DNA from: Pseudomonas sp. GL-B-19
GTDB taxonomy: Bacteria; Pseudomonadota; Gammaproteobacteria; Pseudomonadales; Pseudomonadaceae
Direction: 5' to 3'
Length of the DNA stretch: 64,000 nt
Assembly: GCF_019956415.1 (NCBI RefSeq)
Contig: NZ_JAHBDK010000064.1
Span: forward strand, 124,001-188,000
Positions within the stretch are counted from its first letter, which is position 1; each line of letters begins with the position of its first letter. The notes beneath the pieces are model-generated. The model ran no database searches, was not told the origin of the DNA, and saw only the letters and a program-made list of their open reading frames with translations. Positions 27,031 through 35,806 of the stretch are shown piece by piece. Position numbers and translations under genes: made by a program.

Positions 27031-29970
27031 ATGAGCCTCCCTACGCTTGCCGAACTGCCCGGCATTCTCCTGCCGTCTGTCACCCGCGCCGAGCAGTCGT
27101 TCCGTACCGCCGTTGCGGCACTCGATGACGATCATGGCCTGTCGGCCTGGACGCCTGAACGCTGGGCACAATTTGCCCGCGTCACTGCGGCCAGCGACTT
27201 CGTGACTGAGCAAAGTGTGCGCGACCCTTTGATGTTGCTGGCGCTGCTGCAGTCCGGTGAACTGGACCGCAGTTTCTCCCCCGGCGAGTTGTGCGGGCAG
27301 ATTGCGGCGGCAGTAAATGCAGCGGAAACGGAAGACGAACTCGGCCGCGCCCTGCGTCGTCAGCGCACCCGCCAGCAAGTGCGGATCATCTGGCGCGACT
27401 TGACCCGTCAGGCCGACCTGGTCCAGACCTGCCGCGACCTCTCGGACATGGCCGATGCGAGTATCGATCAGGCCTATCAGTGGTTGTACTCGCGTCATTG
27501 TCAGCAGTTTGGTGTGCCGACTGGCCGGCGCAGTGGCGAACCGCAGCAGATGGTCGTCCTCGGCATGGGCAAACTGGGCGCCGTGGAGCTCAATCTGTCG
27601 TCGGACATCGACCTGATCTTCGCCTATCCCGAGGGCGGCGAAACCGTCGGGGTGAAGCGCTCGCTGGATAATCAGGAGTTCTTCATTCGTCTGGGCCAAC
27701 GCCTGATCAAGGCGCTGGACCCGATGACCGTCGATGGCTTCGTGTTCCGCGTCGACATGCGTTTGCGGCCTTACGGTTCGGCCGGTGCATTGGTCCTGAG
27801 CTTCAATGCGCTGGAGCAGTATTACCAGGATCAGGGCCGCGACTGGGAACGCTACGCGATGATCAAGTCGCGGGTGGTGGCGGGCGATCAAGTGGCCGGC
27901 GCGCAATTGCAGGACATGCTGCGCCCGTTCGTTTACCGGCGTTACCTGGACTTCTCGGCAATCGAAGCGCTGCGCACCATGAAACAGTTGATCCAACAGG
28001 AGGTGCGGCGCAAAGGCATGGCCGACAACATCAAGCTCGGCTCCGGCGGCATTCGTGAGGTCGAGTTCATCGCCCAGGCTTTTCAGCTGATCCACGGCGG
28101 TCGCGACTTGAGCCTGCAACAACGCCCTCTATTAAAAGTACTGAACACGCTGGAAGGTCAGGGTTACTTGCCGCCAGCGGTGATTAGCGAGTTGCGCGAA
28201 GGCTACGAATTCCTGCGTTACACCGAACATGCGATCCAGGCGATTGCCGATCGCCAGACCCAGATGTTGCCCGATGGCGCAGAAGATCAGGCGCGCATCG
28301 CCTTTATGTTGGGGTTTGCCGACTGGGACGCTTTCCATGAGCAGCTGATGTATTGGCGTGGCCGCGTGGCCTGGCACTTCGCTCAGGTGATCGCCGATCC
28401 AGACGAAGAAGAAGGCACCGAAAGCGAAGTGGTGGTGGGCGGGGAATGGTTGCCGCTGTGGGAAGAAGCTCAAGACGAAGAAGCGGCTTGCCGTCAGTTG
28501 GAAGAGGCTGGTTTCAAGGAGGCTACCAAGGCCCTGAAAGCCTTGGCCGGTTTGCGCGGCAGTCCGCAACTTCGGGCGATGCAGCGTTTGGGGCGTGAGC
28601 GCCTTGATGCCTTTATTCCGCGCTTGCTGGCGCAGGCCGTCGAGCATGCCAATCCCGATCTGGTGTTGGAGCGCGTGCTGCCGCTGGTTGAAGCCGTGGC
28701 CCGTCGATCCGCGTATCTGGTGCTGCTGACCGAAAACCCCGGCGCGCTGCGACGTTTATTGACCTTGTGCGCCGCGAGCCCGTGGATCGCCGAGCAGATC
28801 ACCCGTTTTCCGCTGCTGCTCGACGAATTGCTCAACGAAGGCCGGCTGTTCAAGCCGCCCCTGGCGCCGGAACTGACCGCCGAATTACGCGAACGTCTGA
28901 TGCGGATTCCCGAGGACGACCTCGAACAGCAGATGGAAGCCCTGCGTCATTTCAAATTGGCGCACCGCTTGCGGGTCGCCGCCTCGGAAATTGCCGGCAG
29001 CCTGCCGCTGATGAAAGTCAGCGATTATCTGACCTGGCTCGCGGAAGCGATTCTTGAACAAGTGTTGGCCCTGGCCTGGCGCCAGACTGTGGCCAAGTAC
29101 GGCACGCCGTTGCGCACTGACGGTAAGTTGTGCGATCCCGGCTTCATCATTGTCGGTTATGGGAAAGTTGGCGGGCTGGAACTCGGGCATGTTTCGGACC
29201 TGGATCTGGTGTTTATCCACGATGGCGATCCGCTGGCAGAAACGGACGGACCGAAACCGATCGATGGCGCGCAATTTTTCACCCGGCTCGGGCAGCGGAT
29301 CATTCACTTGCTCACGGCCCAGACCAACTCCGGTCAGCTGTATGAAGTGGACATGCGCTTGCGACCTTCGGGCGTATCGGGGTTGCTGGTGAGTTCGCTC
29401 GGTGCATTTGCCCGTTATCAGGAGGGAGAGGCCTGGACCTGGGAGCATCAGGCGCTGGTACGGGCGCGGGTGCTGGTGGGCAGCGAGGATGTCGGCCGGG
29501 CATTCGAGCAGGTTCGCGCGGCGATACTGGGCAAGAAGCGAGACCTGGCGATCCTGCGCCAGGAGGTCAGTGAGATGCGCGCGAAGATGCGCGATAACCT
29601 TGGCACCAAGAGTACAGCGGCCGGGACCGGGGCAAATGCCTTCGAAGCCACGGCGCCGTTCGATCTCAAGCAGGACGCCGGAGGTATCGTCGATATTGAA
29701 TTTATGGTGCAATACGCGGCCCTGGCGTGGTCCGAAAGGTGCCCGTCATTGCTGCGCTGGTCTGATAATTTCCGCATTCTGGAAGAGCTGGAACAAGAAG
29801 GGCTGATGCCCGCCGAAGACGCCAGCCTGTTGCGTGAGGCCTATAAAGCCTACCGCTCCGCCGCTCACCGGCAGGCCTTGCAGAAGGACGCCGGGGTGAT
29901 ACCAGGCGACCAGTTCGCGGATGAACGGCGACAGGTCATGCGAATCTGGCGTGAGCTGGGGCTAAGCTGA
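27031..29970 (+). CDS. glnE: Glutamine synthetase adenylyltransferase / adenylyl-removing enzyme
   Basis: GlnE attaches AMP to, and removes it from, a tyrosine of glutamine synthetase in response to PII proteins. The 979-residue product has two nucleotidyltransferase domains, as expected. The N-terminal deadenylylase site is GMGKLGAVELNLSSDIDLIF near residue 178. The C-terminal adenylyltransferase site is GYGKVGGLELGHVSDLDLVF near residue 709. Start ATG at 27031 (MSLPTLAELPG) is preceded by AAGGAT. It is divergent from aceE, as in P. aeruginosa. The ilvE gene I remember following glnE there is not present here. Confidence 0.97.
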   Translation: MSLPTLAELPGILLPSVTRAEQSFRTAVAALDDDHGLSAWTPERWAQFARVTAASDFVTEQSVRDPLMLLALLQSGELDRSFSPGELCGQIAAAVNAAETEDELGRALRRQRTRQQVRIIWRDLTRQADLVQTCRDLSDMADASIDQAYQWLYSRHCQQFGVPTGRRSGEPQQMVVLGMGKLGAVELNLSSDIDLIFAYPEGGETVGVKRSLDNQEFFIRLGQRLIKALDPMTVDGFVFRVDMRLRPYGSAGALVLSFNALEQYYQDQGRDWERYAMIKSRVVAGDQVAGAQLQDMLRPFVYRRYLDFSAIEALRTMKQLIQQEVRRKGMADNIKLGSGGIREVEFIAQAFQLIHGGRDLSLQQRPLLKVLNTLEGQGYLPPAVISELREGYEFLRYTEHAIQAIADRQTQMLPDGAEDQARIAFMLGFADWDAFHEQLMYWRGRVAWHFAQVIADPDEEEGTESEVVVGGEWLPLWEEAQDEEAACRQLEEAGFKEATKALKALAGLRGSPQLRAMQRLGRERLDAFIPRLLAQAVEHANPDLVLERVLPLVEAVARRSAYLVLLTENPGALRRLLTLCAASPWIAEQITRFPLLLDELLNEGRLFKPPLAPELTAELRERLMRIPEDDLEQQMEALRHFKLAHRLRVAASEIAGSLPLMKVSDYLTWLAEAILEQVLALAWRQTVAKYGTPLRTDGKLCDPGFIIVGYGKVGGLELGHVSDLDLVFIHDGDPLAETDGPKPIDGAQFFTRLGQRIIHLLTAQTNSGQLYEVDMRLRPSGVSGLLVSSLGAFARYQEGEAWTWEHQALVRARVLVGSEDVGRAFEQVRAAILGKKRDLAILRQEVSEMRAKMRDNLGTKSTAAGTGANAFEATAPFDLKQDAGGIVDIEFMVQYAALAWSERCPSLLRWSDNFRILEELEQEGLMPAEDASLLREAYKAYRSAAHRQALQKDAGVIPGDQFADERRQVMRIWRELGLS

Positions 29971-30000
29971 AACAGGATAGTTGCAACACTCAATACCCAA

Positions 30001-30090
30001 TGTGGGAGCGAGCTTGCTCGCGATAGCGGAGTGTCAGTCGCCATTAATGTTGGATGTGACGGCCTCATCGCGAGCAGGCTCACTCCTACA
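30001..30090. repeat. REPIN, first of two tandem copies
   Basis: Starts TGTGGGAGCGAGCTTGCTCG and ends in the complementary CGAGCAGGCTCACTCCTACA. Its centre (GAGTGTCAGTCGCCATTAAT and following) is repeated almost exactly in the copy at 30136-30224, so the two arose by duplication. It lies in the 328-base gap between glnE and waaF. Confidence 0.9.
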
Positions 30091-30135
30091 GTAGATTGGC
30101 GTTGATTGTAGATTTAAGGCATGGCGCACAAACCC

Positions 30136-30224
30136 TGTGGGAGCGAGCTTGCTCGCGATAGCGGAGTGTCAGTCGCCATTAATGTTGGAGTGACGGCCTC
30201 ATCGCGAGCAAGCTCGCTCCCACA
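30136..30224. repeat. REPIN, second of two tandem copies
   Basis: The same left arm and spacer as the copy at 30001-30090, with one base missing in the spacer and a right arm (CGAGCAAGCTCGCTCCCACA) that matches its own left arm better. Together the pair fills most of the glnE-waaF gap. Confidence 0.9.
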
Positions 30225-30298
30225 GTAGATCTGCAGTGTTTTGTAGAATTATCGAGGCGGGGAGGCGTATGCCTCCCCGGTTCGTTTTTGGAAACCAC

Positions 30299-31333
30299 AT
30301 GAAAATTCTGATCGTTGGGCCCAGTTGGGTCGGTGACATGGTGATGGCGCAGACACTGTTTCAGTGTCTCAAGCAGCGCCACCCGCAATGCGAAATCGAC
30401 GTCCTGGCCCCCGAGTGGAGCCGGCCGATCCTGGAGCGCATGCCCGAAGTCCGGCAGGCCTTGAGCTTTCCGCTCGGCCACGGTGCTTTGGAGCTGGCGA
30501 CCCGTCGGCGCATCGGCAAATCCCTGGCCGGCCAGTACGACCAGGCGATTTTGCTGCCCAATTCGCTGAAGTCGGCGCTGGTGCCGTTCTTCGCCGGTAT
30601 TGCGAAACGCACTGGCTGGCGTGGCGAGTTCCGCTACGGCCTGCTCAATGACGTGCGCACGCTGGATAAAGAACGTTATCCGCTGATGATCGAGCGGTTC
30701 ATGGCCCTGGCGTACGAGCCCGGTGCCGAACTGCCGACACCTTATCCACGCCCGACTTTGCAAATCGACTCGGTCACCCGTGAAGCGGCGCTGGCTAAAT
30801 TCGGCCTGGCCCTCGACCGTCCAGTGTTGGCGCTGTGCCCCGGCGCGGAGTTCGGTGAGGCCAAGCGCTGGCCGTCCGAGCATTACGCCAAGGTCGCCGA
30901 AGCGAAGATTCGCGAAGGCTGGCAAGTCTGGTTGTTCGGCTCGAAAAACGATCACGCGGTGGGCGAAGACATTCGCGCGCGACTGATTCCCGGTCTGCGT
31001 GAAGAGGCGGTCAACCTTAGCGGCGGCACCTCGCTGGCCGAAGCCATTGATCTGATGTCCTGCGCCGACGCGGTGGTGTCCAACGACTCCGGCCTGATGC
31101 ACGTCGCTGCCGCGTTGAACCGCCCGTTGGTGGCGGTCTACGGCTCGACGTCGCCGGGTTTCACTCCGCCGTTGGCCGAACACGTCGAAATCGTGCGCCT
31201 GGGCATCGAATGCAGCCCATGCTTCGATCGCACGTGCCGTTTCGGTCATTACAACTGCTTGCGCCAGCTCATGCCGCAAGCAGTGAACGAAGCCTTGCAG
31301 CGGTTGCAGGGCACTGTGGTCGAGGTCAAATAG
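30299..31333 (+). CDS. waaF: LPS heptosyltransferase II
   Basis: WaaF adds the second heptose to the inner core of lipopolysaccharide on the cytoplasmic face. From the ATG at 30299 the 344-residue product starts MKILIVGPSWVGDMVMAQTL, the standard start of this family 9 glycosyltransferase. Donor-site features include LCPGAEFGEAKRWP near residue 178 and SNDSGLMHVAAALNRPLVAV near 260. The frame is open 63 bases further upstream but without a sensible leader. It is the first gene of a run of seven tightly packed genes; the next start is one base past its stop codon. Confidence 0.97.
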   Translation: MKILIVGPSWVGDMVMAQTLFQCLKQRHPQCEIDVLAPEWSRPILERMPEVRQALSFPLGHGALELATRRRIGKSLAGQYDQAILLPNSLKSALVPFFAGIAKRTGWRGEFRYGLLNDVRTLDKERYPLMIERFMALAYEPGAELPTPYPRPTLQIDSVTREAALAKFGLALDRPVLALCPGAEFGEAKRWPSEHYAKVAEAKIREGWQVWLFGSKNDHAVGEDIRARLIPGLREEAVNLSGGTSLAEAIDLMSCADAVVSNDSGLMHVAAALNRPLVAVYGSTSPGFTPPLAEHVEIVRLGIECSPCFDRTCRFGHYNCLRQLMPQAVNEALQRLQGTVVEVK

Positions 31334-31334
31334 T

Positions 31335-32396
31335 TTGCGGGTTCTGCTGATCAAGACTTCCTCGCTGGGCGATGTGATTCACGCGCTGCCGGCACTGACC
31401 GACGCGGCACGGGCGATTCCCGGCATCACGTTCGACTGGGTGGTGGAAGAAGGCTTTGCCGAGATCCCGACCTGGCACCCGGCCGTGGGCAAGGTGATCC
31501 CGGTGGCGATCCGCCGCTGGCGCAAGAACATCTGGCAAACCATCAAGAGTGGCGAGTGGAAGCGCTTCAAACAAAGTGTTCGCGCTGAAAAATATGATCT
31601 GGTGATCGACGCCCAGGGCCTGCTGAAAAGTGCCTGGCTGACGCGCTACGTCAAGGCGCCGGTCGCGGGGCTGGACAAGGATTCGGCGCGTGAGCCGATG
31701 GCTGCGCGCTTCTACTCCCGTCGCCTGGCGGTGGGCCGTGGACAACACGCGGTAGAGCGGGTGCGTCAATTGTTCGCCCTGGCGTTGGGCTACGACTTGC
31801 CAAAAGGCTTGGGCGATTACGGCCTGAATGTCGAGCGACTGGTGGAACTGCCGCGCAAGAATCCGTATGTGCTGTTCCTGCATGGCACCACGTGGGACAC
31901 CAAGCACTGGCCGGAAGCCTACTGGCGTGAGCTGGCCGAGCGCGTCGGTTATCTGGGCGTTGCTGTGAAGCTGCCGTGGGGCAATCCAATCGAGAAGGCC
32001 CGGGCCGAGCGCATCGCCGCTGGTTTGCGCCATGTCGAAGTGCTGCCCAAGCTGAACCTGGCCGGTGTCGGCAAGGTATTGGCCGGCGCACAGGCTTGCG
32101 TGGCGGTGGACACGGGCCTCGGTCATCTGGCCGCGGCGCTCGACGTCCCGACGTTGTCGCTGTTCGGTCCGACCAATCCGGGCCTGACCGGCGCTTACGG
32201 TAAAGCGCAGATTCACATCGCCAGCGACTTCCCCTGTGCACCGTGCCTGCAAAAAAAATGTACGTACCAACCGACGGACCAGGATGCCCGTCAGTTTGAC
32301 CTGAAACGCGAGTGGCCCCTGTGCTTCACGCGTCTGAATCCCGAGCGTGTCGCGACCCGACTGAGCACGTTGTTACTGGCTGAGGAGCTGCGCTGA
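31335..32396 (+). CDS. waaC: LPS heptosyltransferase I
   Basis: WaaC adds the first heptose to Kdo2-lipid A. The 353-residue product begins MRVLLIKTSSLGDVIHALPAL, the hallmark of the enzyme. The start codon is TTG at 31335, separated from the waaF stop by one base, and no ATG fits the family start. The donor-binding region LFLHGTTWDTKHWPEAYWRE lies near residue 177, and VAVDTGLGHLAAALDVPTLS near 257. The 3' end overlaps waaG by one base. Confidence 0.97.
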   Translation: MRVLLIKTSSLGDVIHALPALTDAARAIPGITFDWVVEEGFAEIPTWHPAVGKVIPVAIRRWRKNIWQTIKSGEWKRFKQSVRAEKYDLVIDAQGLLKSAWLTRYVKAPVAGLDKDSAREPMAARFYSRRLAVGRGQHAVERVRQLFALALGYDLPKGLGDYGLNVERLVELPRKNPYVLFLHGTTWDTKHWPEAYWRELAERVGYLGVAVKLPWGNPIEKARAERIAAGLRHVEVLPKLNLAGVGKVLAGAQACVAVDTGLGHLAAALDVPTLSLFGPTNPGLTGAYGKAQIHIASDFPCAPCLQKKCTYQPTDQDARQFDLKREWPLCFTRLNPERVATRLSTLLLAEELR

Positions 32397-33517
32397 TGCA
32401 ATTGGCATTCGTTTTGTACAAATACTTTCCGTTCGGGGGCTTGCAGCGTGACTTCATGCGGATCGCTCTGGAATGCCAGCAACGCGGCCATCAGATTCGC
32501 GTCTACACGCTGATCTGGGAGGGCGACGTTCCGCCGGGTTTCGAAGTGCTGGTGGCGCCGGTCAAGGCGTTCTTCAACCATCGGCGCAATGAAAAGCTCA
32601 GCGAGTGGATGGAAGCGGATCTGGCCAAGCGTCCCGTGGATCGCCTGATCGGTTTCAACAAGATGCCGGGCCTGGACGTTTACTACGCCGCCGACGGCTG
32701 CTTCGAAGACAAGGCGCAAAACCTGCGTCACTCTCTGTACCGCCGTTGGGGCCGCTACCGGCACTTCGCCGAATACGAGCGCGCGGTGTTCGCCAAGGAC
32801 GCCAAGACCGAAGTGCTGATGATCTCCGAAGTGCAGCAGCCGCTGTTCATCAAGCATTACGACACGCCGCTGGAACGTTTTCATTTGCTGCCGCCGGGCA
32901 TCTCCCAGGACCGTCGCGCGCCGGCCAATGCCGCCGAGATTCGTGCCGGATTCCGGGACGAATTCAACCTGAAAGACGATGAGTTACTGCTGGTGCAAAT
33001 CGGTTCCGGGTTCAAGACCAAGGGCGTGGATCGCAGCCTCAAGGCGCTGGCCGCATTGCCCGCTGATCTGAAGAAACGCACTCGGCTGTTTGTAATTGGC
33101 CAGGATGACCCCAAATTATTCCAGATGCAGAGCGCCACGTTGGGGCTCGGCGACAACGTGACGTTCCTCAAGGGCCGCAGCGATATCCCGCGTTTCCTGC
33201 TCGGTGCCGATCTGTTGATCCACCCGGCGTATAACGAAAACACCGGGACTGTGTTGCTCGAAGCCTTGGTGGCCGGGCTGCCGGTGTTGGTCAGCGCGGT
33301 GTGCGGTTATGCCCATTACATCGCCGAGGCCGACGCCGGTCTGGTGTTGGACGAGCCGTTCGATCAGGCACAACTGACCCAGTACCTGACCGGCATGTTG
33401 AACGACGCTCAAGCACGGGCGGCCTGGAGCCGCAACGGTCTGGCCTTCGCCGAGACGGCCGACCTCTACAGCATGCCGCAGCACGCGGCCGATGTGATTC
33501 TGGCGGAGCACGCTTAA
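32396..33517 (+). CDS. waaG: LPS core glycosyltransferase WaaG (family 4)
   Basis: WaaG transfers the first hexose of the outer core to heptose II. The 373-residue product starts MQLAFVLYKYFPFGGLQRDF, typical of WaaG, and has the family 4 donor motif NENTGTVLLEALVAGLPVLV near residue 280. TGATG-type overlap with waaC and a TAATG overlap with waaP point to coupled translation. In pseudomonads the sugar is thought to be galactosamine; the sequence alone does not prove this. Confidence 0.95.
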   Translation: MQLAFVLYKYFPFGGLQRDFMRIALECQQRGHQIRVYTLIWEGDVPPGFEVLVAPVKAFFNHRRNEKLSEWMEADLAKRPVDRLIGFNKMPGLDVYYAADGCFEDKAQNLRHSLYRRWGRYRHFAEYERAVFAKDAKTEVLMISEVQQPLFIKHYDTPLERFHLLPPGISQDRRAPANAAEIRAGFRDEFNLKDDELLLVQIGSGFKTKGVDRSLKALAALPADLKKRTRLFVIGQDDPKLFQMQSATLGLGDNVTFLKGRSDIPRFLLGADLLIHPAYNENTGTVLLEALVAGLPVLVSAVCGYAHYIAEADAGLVLDEPFDQAQLTQYLTGMLNDAQARAAWSRNGLAFAETADLYSMPQHAADVILAEHA

Positions 33518-34323
33518 TGAAGTTGATGCTGGCTGAACCGTTCAAGAGCCTTTGGGCCGGACGCGATGCGTTCACCGAAGTCGAAGGCCTCGAAGGCGAG
33601 GTTTACCGTGAACTGGAAGCGCGCCGGACCTTGCGCACTGAAGTGAACGGCAATGGTTTTTTTGTGAAGATTCACCGTGGCATCGGCTGGGGCGAGATCT
33701 TCAAAAACCTGCTGACGGCCAAGCTGCCGGTCCTCGGCGCGGGTCAGGAATGGAAAGCCATTCAGCGCCTGAAAGAAGTCGGTGTGCCGACCATGACCGC
33801 CGTCGCTTACGGCGAGAAGGGCAGCAATCCGGCGGACCAGCACTCATTCATCGTCACCGAAGAACTGGCACCGACTGTCAGCCTCGAAGACTTCAGCATT
33901 GATTGGGTCAAAAACCCGCCCGAGCCGAAACTCAAACGAGCGCTGATTGCCGAAGTCGCGCGCATGACCGGCATGATGCACCGCGCCGGGGTCAACCATC
34001 GCGACTGCTACATTTGCCACTTCCTGCTGCACACCGACAAACCGGTAACCGCTGACGATTTCAAACTCTCGGTGATCGACCTGCACCGTGCCCAGACCCG
34101 CCCGGCGATCACTCAACGCTGGCGCAACAAAGATCTGGCGGCCCTGTACTTTTCGGCCCTGGACATTGGCCTGACCCGGCGCGACAAATTGCGTTTCCTC
34201 AAGGGTTACTTCCAGCAGCCGCTGCGCCAGATTCTGGCCGAGGAAGCCTCACTGCTCGCCTGGCTTGAGGGCAAGGCCAATAAACTTTATGACCGAAAAC
34301 AGCGATATGGGGATGCACTCTGA
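33517..34323 (+). CDS. waaP: LPS core heptose I kinase
   Basis: WaaP phosphorylates heptose I of the inner core, a step that P. aeruginosa needs for viability. The 268-residue product starts MKLMLAEPFKSLWAGRDAF and has the atypical kinase signature: VKIHRGIGWGEIFKNLL (ATP-site lysine, near residue 50), GVNHRDCYICHFLLH (catalytic Asp, near residue 162) and SVIDLHRAQTR. Start ATG at 33517 overlaps the waaG stop as TAATG. A longer frame from 33301 lies inside waaG and is not used. Confidence 0.96.
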   Translation: MKLMLAEPFKSLWAGRDAFTEVEGLEGEVYRELEARRTLRTEVNGNGFFVKIHRGIGWGEIFKNLLTAKLPVLGAGQEWKAIQRLKEVGVPTMTAVAYGEKGSNPADQHSFIVTEELAPTVSLEDFSIDWVKNPPEPKLKRALIAEVARMTGMMHRAGVNHRDCYICHFLLHTDKPVTADDFKLSVIDLHRAQTRPAITQRWRNKDLAALYFSALDIGLTRRDKLRFLKGYFQQPLRQILAEEASLLAWLEGKANKLYDRKQRYGDAL

Positions 34324-35057
34324 TGGCGGGTTGGAAACTGGAGCCCGCTTATAGCGATCTGGCAGAAGATTTCGGCAGCCTTGAGGCGGTGTTTGCGCTG
34401 CAAGGTGAGCGACTGACTCACGACCTGTTGTCCGAGGTCATCCGCGTCAATCGCAACGGCGTCAATTACTACGTCAAACGCTACACCGGCGCCGGCAAAG
34501 GCCTGCGCCGTTATCTGGGAAAACCCCGGGTGAAGGCCGAATGGCAGAACCTCAAACGCTTCGCCAAGTGGGGCATTCCCACCGCTGAAGTGGTGGCCTG
34601 GGGGCTGGAGCGGCGCGGCGCGGCCTACAATCGTGGGGCGATGATCACGCGCGAACTGCCGAAGACTGAAGACCTGTCGGCCCTCGCTGAACGGCACGAT
34701 CCAAAATTGTCGGACCGCGTCTGGGTCGACTCGGTCAGCCGGCAGTTGGCCGCTTATACCCGGACCATGCACGACCATCGTTTCACGCATAACGATTTGA
34801 AGTGGCGCAATCTGTTGATCGACGATCAAGCCCGGCTGTTCCTGATCGATTGCCCCAATGGTGATTTCTGGCACGGTTTCTGGCTTAAATACCGGATCAC
34901 CAAAGACCTGGCCTGCCTCGACAAGGTAGCCAAATACCACCTGTCGGCCACCCAGCGCCTGCGCTTTTATCTGCAATATCGTCAGCGTGACCGGCTTAAT
35001 GCCGCCGACAAGAAACGGATCCGGCACGTAGTGAGATTTTTCGAGGGACGCGAATGA
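34323..35057 (+). CDS. LPS kinase-family protein, PA5008-like
   Basis: The 244-residue product is a Kdo/WaaP-family kinase homolog: VNYYVKRYTGAGKGLRRYLG near residue 47 and FTHNDLKWRNLLIDDQARLF near 155, with catalytic Asp and Asn in place and LIDCPNG as the metal-binding motif. It probably phosphorylates a second position of the core heptoses. It starts at the last base of the waaP stop codon and overlaps the next gene by four bases. Place and size match PA5008 of P. aeruginosa as I recall it. The acceptor site is not known from sequence. Confidence 0.9.
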   Translation: MAGWKLEPAYSDLAEDFGSLEAVFALQGERLTHDLLSEVIRVNRNGVNYYVKRYTGAGKGLRRYLGKPRVKAEWQNLKRFAKWGIPTAEVVAWGLERRGAAYNRGAMITRELPKTEDLSALAERHDPKLSDRVWVDSVSRQLAAYTRTMHDHRFTHNDLKWRNLLIDDQARLFLIDCPNGDFWHGFWLKYRITKDLACLDKVAKYHLSATQRLRFYLQYRQRDRLNAADKKRIRHVVRFFEGRE

Positions 35058-35806
35058 CTGATTTTCTGGCCGCTGAAGACCGTGCACTGCTTGAGCGCCA
35101 TGGCCTCGGCACGTTCGATGCGCTCTGGGCCAAACAGCTCGACGCCGTGGATGAGCCCAACACCGTCGGCGGTGGCTGGAGCAGCGTGTTTCGACTGGAT
35201 CTGGAAGGTCGTGGTTTCTACCTCAAGCGCCAGAGCAACTACCTGACGCGTACCTTTCACGCGCCCTTCGGCGAGCCGAGCTTTGCCCGTGAGTTTCGCA
35301 ACATCAGCCGTTATCAAAAGCTGGGCATTCCGGCGCTGCAAGCGGTGTTTTTTGGTGAGCGCAAAGTCAATGGTGAAGTCCGCGCGGTGCTGCTGACTCG
35401 CGCGCTGGACGGTTGGGATGATCTCGATTCGCTGTTGCAGCGCTGGTCGAGCCTGAGCAAGGTGCAACACTCGGCCATTCTCAAAGCCTGTGGCGTTCTG
35501 GCGCGACGGCTGCACGGCGTGCGTCAGGTTCATGGCTGCTTCTATCCCAAACATATTTTTCTGCAAGCGGCGGGCGACGGTTATCAGGCGCAGTTGATCG
35601 ACCTGGAAAAGACTCGGCCGCTGCTGTTTGGTCAACGTGACCGGGTCAAGGACCTGGAGCCGTTACTGCGTCGTGCGCCGGAGTGGACCGAAGCGCAGTT
35701 GCGCGAGTTGTTGGCGGTCTATGTCGATCAGTCGCAGAACAGTTCGCTGGTGGACAGTTGGGTTTCGCGTCTGACCGCGCGGCGCAGTCACAAGGAGAAG
35801 CGTTGA
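35054..35806 (+). CDS. InaA-type LPS kinase homolog with non-canonical active site
   Basis: The 250-residue product resembles InaA and the P. aeruginosa PA5007 protein. The segment RGFYLKRQSNYLTRTFHAPF near residue 52 carries the ATP-site lysine region. The catalytic-loop equivalent reads VHGCFYPKHIFLQ near 156, where WaaP has HRDCYICHFLL. The usual Asp is replaced by Cys, as I recall is common in the InaA branch. The later AQLIDLEKTR keeps the metal-binding Asp. It may be a weak or alternative kinase, or a pseudokinase partner. It overlaps the genes on both sides by four and one bases. Confidence 0.88.
   Translation: MTDFLAAEDRALLERHGLGTFDALWAKQLDAVDEPNTVGGGWSSVFRLDLEGRGFYLKRQSNYLTRTFHAPFGEPSFAREFRNISRYQKLGIPALQAVFFGERKVNGEVRAVLLTRALDGWDDLDSLLQRWSSLSKVQHSAILKACGVLARRLHGVRQVHGCFYPKHIFLQAAGDGYQAQLIDLEKTRPLLFGQRDRVKDLEPLLRRAPEWTEAQLRELLAVYVDQSQNSSLVDSWVSRLTARRSHKEKR

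Noticed and set aside
24125..27034. 969-codon plus-strand open frame opposite aceE
   Set aside because: It is the complement of aceE, whose motifs are unmistakable; the antisense product has no recognisable domain and arises from high-GC codon bias.
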